Source: a virus
Length of the DNA stretch: 25,919 nucleotides
Direction: 5' to 3' (one strand)
IMG/VR virus record: IMGVR_UViG_3300025671_000450
Coordinates: 1-25,919 of that record
The first letter of the stretch is position 1. Each line of letters begins with the position of its first letter. The notes beneath the pieces are model-generated. The model was not told where the DNA came from, did no database searches, and saw nothing but the letters and a program-made list of their open reading frames with translations. Positions 22,826-25,919 of this stretch are shown here, piece after piece. Made by a program: the position numbers and the translations under genes.

Positions 22826-24376
22826 TCAGAAAACGCTGAAATCCATCTTCGCAACCGCCTGCTGAAACATCGGCTTGCCATTCGGGTTTCGCGTTAATCT
22901 CCTGTGCTCACCGCCACCCAGCATCAGGTAGCCGTAAGCGTCGCCAACGTGACTGTGCTCGTTCTTATTCGGCGCGTCACGAAAGCGCTCTTGCCCGCCG
23001 CCCATCGCGACGCGCTTAAAATGATATCCGCCGGACAACGACTTGCGTGTCCGAAAGCAATCCTTAGACACCAGAAGGCCGGGGCGTCCGTCGATCAACC
23101 TGTTCATCGGCGCAGCACCAGCTTCGCGGCGCACCATAAAATCGTTGCTGACCGTCGGCTGCGCTCGCAGCCCATAGGTGCGCAAATGGTCAAACGCTGT
23201 GACCTCAAATATCTCGTCCCGCTTGCCGCCAGCCGGGTCACCCCAGATGAACACCTCATGCTTAGGGAACTTGGTCTGGATGTCCGCCATCAGGTGATGC
23301 GTAAAGCGCTCCAGGCCCATGTCAAACGCCACCAGTTCATGCACAATATGCCAGCGCCCATTCTGCATCTTCTGGCCAAATACGGCGGCTGGGGTCAAGC
23401 CAAAGTCCAGCCCAATGTGCAGCGGTTGCCCAGGCTCAATCTCCAAATCAGCCGACATCAAACTGTCGCTGAACTCCGGCCATACCGGCTTCCCATCCTG
23501 CACATAAACATACTGCGCGCCCGCATAACACTGTATCCAGTCAAGCGTCTTACCAGCCAGTTGCTGCTCGTAATACCCGCGCGGCAAATTGTTGACGTTC
23601 TCCGCGGCATCATTCTCAATCCACCACTTGCCGGCGGCAAAGATCGCGTTGTCGTGCTCCTTCGTACCCTCAACAACGCCGCCAGGCTGCTTGTAGAAAT
23701 TCCAAGGATAGCGCCCGCGCACCTTGTTCTTCTCAGCCAAGCTGGGCCACCAATGATCGCTGTCCATCGGGTTGGTGCTCATCCACACCCCACGCCATGT
23801 GCAGCCGCCGTTGCGCTTGGTCGGGAAGCGACCTACGCGGCTGGTCAGGCCATCGACAACAGCCTTCGGCAACTCCCGCGCCTCATCGATAAACCCGCCA
23901 GTTAACTCAAGCGACAACAGTTTCCGCACGTCGCGGGGCTGGTCGAGCGCCAAGAAGATCACTTCGCAATCGACGCCGGGAACGCCGTCGCGCGGCGGCA
24001 ACTGAATGTGGTGCGTGATGGGTGGTGACCAGCGCATCGCACCCCACTCATGCTCAGGGAATAACTCCTGCCACGTCTTGATCGTCGTGGTGCGTAGCTC
24101 AGGATAGCTGTTCCTGATGACCGCAAACCTCGTGTAACGCACATTGTCTACCGGCGACGGCTCCTGCTTAACAGCACGCAGCATCACTTCAGCAAGGCTC
24201 GCATACGTCTTACCGCTGCCGACCGGCCCCATCAGCCCGCGCACAAACGCATCGTCACTCAAGAACTTCCAGACCGTCGGGCTCGCGCTAAAGTCGAGGT
24301 TGAGACCCGCCAGTCCAGTCTCCTTGGCACGACGCCTGCGTGGGCTGCGGTCAGTCGCTCGCGGTGACCGGCTCAT
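22826..24376 (-). CDS. terL: Terminase large subunit
   Basis: 516 aa DNA-packaging motor. ATPase domain: Walker A GPVGSGKT (50-57), Walker B ending FIDEARE (162-168, D164/E165) and coupling motif STNP (200-203). Nuclease domain: IGLDFGLTPAAV (321-332, D324), IWGDPAGG (377-384, D380) and HVGDAYGY (476-483, D479) supply the three acidic metal-binding residues. All catalytic elements are present, so it should be active. It starts with ATG directly after the stop of the small subunit gene (TAGATG). An Arg/Ser-rich N-terminus (1-20) precedes the ATPase. It cuts concatemers and pumps DNA through the portal. Confidence 0.96.
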   Translation of the reverse strand: MSRSPRATDRSPRRRRAKETGLAGLNLDFSASPTVWKFLSDDAFVRGLMGPVGSGKTYASLAEVMLRAVKQEPSPVDNVRYTRFAVIRNSYPELRTTTIKTWQELFPEHEWGAMRWSPPITHHIQLPPRDGVPGVDCEVIFLALDQPRDVRKLLSLELTGGFIDEARELPKAVVDGLTSRVGRFPTKRNGGCTWRGVWMSTNPMDSDHWWPSLAEKNKVRGRYPWNFYKQPGGVVEGTKEHDNAIFAAGKWWIENDAAENVNNLPRGYYEQQLAGKTLDWIQCYAGAQYVYVQDGKPVWPEFSDSLMSADLEIEPGQPLHIGLDFGLTPAAVFGQKMQNGRWHIVHELVAFDMGLERFTHHLMADIQTKFPKHEVFIWGDPAGGKRDEIFEVTAFDHLRTYGLRAQPTVSNDFMVRREAGAAPMNRLIDGRPGLLVSKDCFRTRKSLSGGYHFKRVAMGGGQERFRDAPNKNEHSHVGDAYGYLMLGGGEHRRLTRNPNGKPMFQQAVAKMDFSVF

Positions 24377-24805
24377 CTACTTCTCCCCCGCGGGGGTAGC
24401 GCCATCTTCTTCGTCGCCATCATCGTCTACCACCTCATACGTCGTCGTTTTCGGCCCGGTAATGTTGATGCCAATCATGCTGGGCCGCATGTTGTCTTGT
24501 TGCGGCTCCAACAACCCATGATGCTTCGCAAGGATGCGCGAGGCCGAAATCTTGTCATGCATCTCGACCTCGATCTGCGACCCCTCGCGTGTCGGCGTGA
24601 TCTTGACCTTCTTGATCGACTTGCGCGCACCTGCGCTCAGCGATGCCGATGGCTTCAACTGCACGCTGCCGTCAGCCTGCCACGTCAGCACGTCCGTGAT
24701 CTCAGACGCGGCGATGGCCTCTAGCTCCGCTAGAACCGCCTGCTTCCGCCCGTCATCCTGCGTGGCCAGCGTGGCACGCGCCTGCCTAATCGACCTGCGT
24801 GGCAC
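24377..24805 (-). CDS. terS: Terminase small subunit, lacking the usual N-terminal HTH
   Basis: 142 aa from GTG 24805, preferred because GGAGG lies 5 nt upstream; TTG at 24817 would add four residues. The body SEITDVLTWQADGSVQLKPS, then LSAGARKSIKKVKITPTREG and IEVEMHDKISASRILAKHHG, matches the C-terminal half of Terminase_2-type small subunits. It ends with an acidic tail (VVDDDGDEEDG). The usual N-terminal 50-60 aa helix-turn-helix that binds the packaging site is absent, and an in-frame stop just upstream rules out a longer frame. It overlaps the DUF6378-like gene by 20 bp and abuts the large subunit. It should regulate the large subunit; DNA recognition may lie elsewhere. Confidence 0.8.
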   Translation of the reverse strand: MPRRSIRQARATLATQDDGRKQAVLAELEAIAASEITDVLTWQADGSVQLKPSASLSAGARKSIKKVKITPTREGSQIEVEMHDKISASRILAKHHGLLEPQQDNMRPSMIGINITGPKTTTYEVVDDDGDEEDGATPAGEK

Positions 24806-25058
24806 AGGCACCTCCAATTGCTGCGTAGTTGATCATATCGACCCAGCTATCCCAATGCTCCGGCTGATGCGACAGGCGCGCCATCTTCAGCCCAGCCATG
24901 CAAAGCGCGACCTGATGCGCCTGCACTTCGACGCCGAGGATGGCGGTCCAGATGATCGAAATGCGCTCGTGCATCAGATATGCGTCGCCGTATTCGCCTG
25001 CGCGCTTGCCGAAAATTTCCTGGGCGTCCGCTATAAACTCTTCTGGCGCTGTTGGCAT
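24786..25058 (-). CDS. DUF6378-like phage protein
   Basis: 90 aa from ATG 25058, with AAGGA just upstream. AQEIFGKRAGEYGDAYLMHE (13-32), then RISIIWTAILGVEVQAHQVA and LKMARLSHQPEHWDSWVDM match the helical DUF6378 family found in many phages (pattern HGDxxxxHExIAxxWSAYLG...DVALxMxxLKxAR...DxxxDxxGYAA). The family may be related to all-alpha NTP pyrophosphohydrolases, but this is uncertain. A longer frame to 25301 would add a Pro/Gly/Cys-rich stretch read from non-coding DNA and overlap the HTH gene, so I reject it. It is probably a nucleotide-related or regulatory factor. Confidence 0.75.
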   Translation of the reverse strand: MPTAPEEFIADAQEIFGKRAGEYGDAYLMHERISIIWTAILGVEVQAHQVALCMAGLKMARLSHQPEHWDSWVDMINYAAIGGACATQVD

Positions 25059-25237
25059 GTCCTTATCGTCCTCTGTGGAAAGTTGCGAAAATTTTGCGGG
25101 GTACCCCCCATAGGTACAGGCCAGGGGTGGGGGGCAAAGGGTGCCGGTTTCGGCGCTGGCGGGCGGGCATGCCCTGCCGGGCCGGCACCATTCGACACGG
25201 ATTGCCGGCCCGTACATGGGCAAACGTCCGTTTGCGG
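25059..25237. other. Palindrome-rich non-coding region (candidate origin, operator or packaging site)
   Basis: This 179-bp stretch is the longest structured spacer. It has a perfect 10-bp palindrome GGGGTACCCC (25098-25107) and AAAATTTT (25088-25095). A nested structure has GTGCCGG (25141-25147) paired with CCGGCAC (25182-25188) around the palindrome GGGCATGCCC. The inverted repeat GCAAACG-TC-CGTTTGC (25220-25235) ends 2 bp from the stop of the winged-helix gene. None has a T run, so they are not ordinary terminators. Position beside a replication-type DNA-binding gene and the terminase genes makes an origin, operator or packaging site plausible. Confidence 0.55.
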
Positions 25238-25879
25238 TCATGAACAGGACACCTCCCCTATGGCTGGTACGCCGCGCCTGGCCGCAAGCGCCGCTTTGCA
25301 TGCCGCATAGGCCGCTCTGCGCATCGTCTCAGGCGTAACGCCATCCGCTGCATGCTGATGGGCAGAGCGGATCACGTTGGCGATGACGACGGTTTGCCCC
25401 GTCGCCTCCTGGACGCCGCGCGCGTAAGCGTGCGCCAGCGAGAGAGCGAGAGAGTGTTCAGCGTCGCCTGCGCCCTTTGCAATCCCATTCGTTCTGCGCT
25501 CACTATCATCGTCTATCATCTCGGCGCGCGGCATTGGCAGATGTATATCTTCAAGCCGTGGCATTGGTTCGTCGCCCGTCCACAGCACTTGATAACGGTT
25601 GATGCGCCATCCGCTCGCGGCATAGTCTTTGCTGCGGAGTTGGCGGACATAGCCCAGCGCCTTTAGCTTTTTGATCGCGTTGTTGACACTCAGGCGCACC
25701 GCATAGCCGCTTGCATTGGCCAGCGTCTCCATCGTCGGCCAGCAAACACCGGCGCTATTAGTATATATGCAGAGCGCGCCCAGCACTCGCAATTCGGTTA
25801 TGCCCAACCGCTGGTCACTAGGCGCACGGCTAGGCATGATCGAAAAGCGGCGCGGCGGATCAAAAGGGGAGCTCGTCAT
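25238..25879 (-). CDS. Winged-helix replication-type DNA-binding protein
   Basis: 213 aa. Residues 25-97 form a winged helix of the HTH_36/phage replication type: LGITELRVLGALCIYTNSAG, then VCWPTMETLANASGYAVRLS (recognition region) and NAIKKLKALGYVRQL, then a basic wing with WRINRYQVLW. The C-terminal half is helical and Ala-rich (HAYARGVQEATGQTVVIANV, then RRAAYAACKAALAARRG). Such proteins bind origins or act as regulators in phage replication modules. The start is well supported by GAGGAGG 5 nt before ATG. It overlaps the end of an upstream gene by 20 bp. It is an origin-binding or regulatory protein, which of the two is not decidable here. Confidence 0.75.
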   Translation of the reverse strand: MTSSPFDPPRRFSIMPSRAPSDQRLGITELRVLGALCIYTNSAGVCWPTMETLANASGYAVRLSVNNAIKKLKALGYVRQLRSKDYAASGWRINRYQVLWTGDEPMPRLEDIHLPMPRAEMIDDDSERRTNGIAKGAGDAEHSLALSLAHAYARGVQEATGQTVVIANVIRSAHQHAADGVTPETMRRAAYAACKAALAARRGVPAIGEVSCS

Positions 25880-25919
25880 CCAACCCTCCTCGCGTCCGCA
25901 CCTCGCGCACTTGCGCGCC
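25860..25919 (-). CDS. C-terminal fragment of an upstream gene with SSB-type acidic tip (partial)
   Basis: Reading from the right edge, one frame stays open for 19 codons and stops at TGA 25860-25862. Its end is TRGGLDDELPF, which resembles the acidic-PF tip of single-stranded DNA-binding proteins (DDDIPF type) and of some phage recombination proteins. The fragment overlaps the winged-helix start by 20 bp and contains that gene's ribosome site. The fragment is short, so the call depends on that tail and on tight packing. Confidence 0.55.
   Translation of the reverse strand, partial: GAQVREVRTRGGLDDELPF

Noticed and set aside
22762-22881. N-terminal extension of the SSB-like protein to 237 aa
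   Set aside because: It would overlap the terminase gene in another frame. ATG 22761 has a GGAG site at good spacing and a typical N-terminus.
22904-23905. 333-aa plus-strand ORF
   Set aside because: It is antisense to the terminase large subunit with complete catalytic motifs, and no homologous motif is seen.
25124-25140. G-quadruplex in the spacer
   Set aside because: The G runs (4, 6 and 3) do not give four separate runs of three with loops, so only a weak two-layer form is possible.
25220-25235. Intrinsic terminator after the winged-helix gene
   Set aside because: The repeat is perfect but leaves a 2-4 nt loop and has no T run on either strand, so it was listed as part of a palindromic region instead.
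25059-25301. N-terminal extension of the DUF6378-like protein to 171 aa
   Set aside because: The added 81 residues are Pro/Gly/Cys-rich, read from palindromic spacer DNA, and overlap the winged-helix gene. The internal ATG at 25058 has its own ribosome site and begins at the family boundary.
1-25919. Diversity-generating retroelement, expected if the phage were a close BPP-1 relative
   Set aside because: No reverse transcriptase or template/variable repeat pair was seen. The similarity to BPP-1 is limited to head and tail genes.
1-25919. Phage RNA polymerase, tRNA genes or CRISPR arrays
   Set aside because: No single-subunit polymerase motifs, cloverleaf-like sequences or spaced repeats were found by eye; they could exist outside the window.

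Overview
This window is part of a lytic-type, short-tailed phage (podovirus) genome or an integrated copy of one. Every gene I can support is read leftward on the minus strand, packed with ATGA/TAATG stop-start overlaps and almost no spacers. The virion genes have the T7/BPP-1 style: T7 gp8-like portal, scaffold, an HK97-fold capsid protein of the BPP-1 kind, tail tubular proteins A and B, internal ejection proteins, and a fibre with a T7 gp17-like N-terminus. No phage RNA polymerase is visible. The holin (3-TM, GTA-holin type) and the GH108 endolysin are families common in Proteobacteria, often Alphaproteobacteria, so a proteobacterial host is likely. I cannot name it.

In transcription order (right to left): (1) 25919-24377, the tail end of a gene with an SSB-type acidic C-terminus, a winged-helix replication-type protein, a palindrome-rich non-coding stretch, a DUF6378-like gene and a short terminase small subunit. 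(2) 24376-20280, the terminase large subunit, an SSB-like protein and a TOPRIM primase-helicase. (3) 20220-18693, a cluster of small proteins: the T7 gp13-like GNAT/DUF2833 protein, two related 67-71 aa proteins, DUF6496- and DUF6321-like proteins and an HNH-like protein. (4) 18684-14108, portal, Bbp19-like protein, scaffold, strong terminator, capsid protein, small decoration-type protein, weak terminator and tail tubular protein A.

(5) 14111-5657, tail tubular protein B and four ejection or internal virion proteins, the last being 1054 aa with a Gln/Pro-rich leader. (6) 5654-1490, two pectate-lyase-fold tailspikes separated by two tiny coupled ORFs; only the first spike has a virion-anchoring domain. 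(7) 1497-1, a chain of tiny coupled ORFs running into a lysis cassette: 51-aa membrane protein, TM plus coiled-coil protein, holin and GH108 endolysin. The endolysin is cut by the window edge.

Most genes belong to known phage families. The parts that look least described are the micro-ORF chains beside the tailspikes, the capsid genes enclosed by terminators, the terminase small subunit lacking its DNA-binding half, the duplicated small proteins before the portal, and the palindromic non-coding region beside the terminase genes. Assignments rest on reading motifs by eye; no database search was run.
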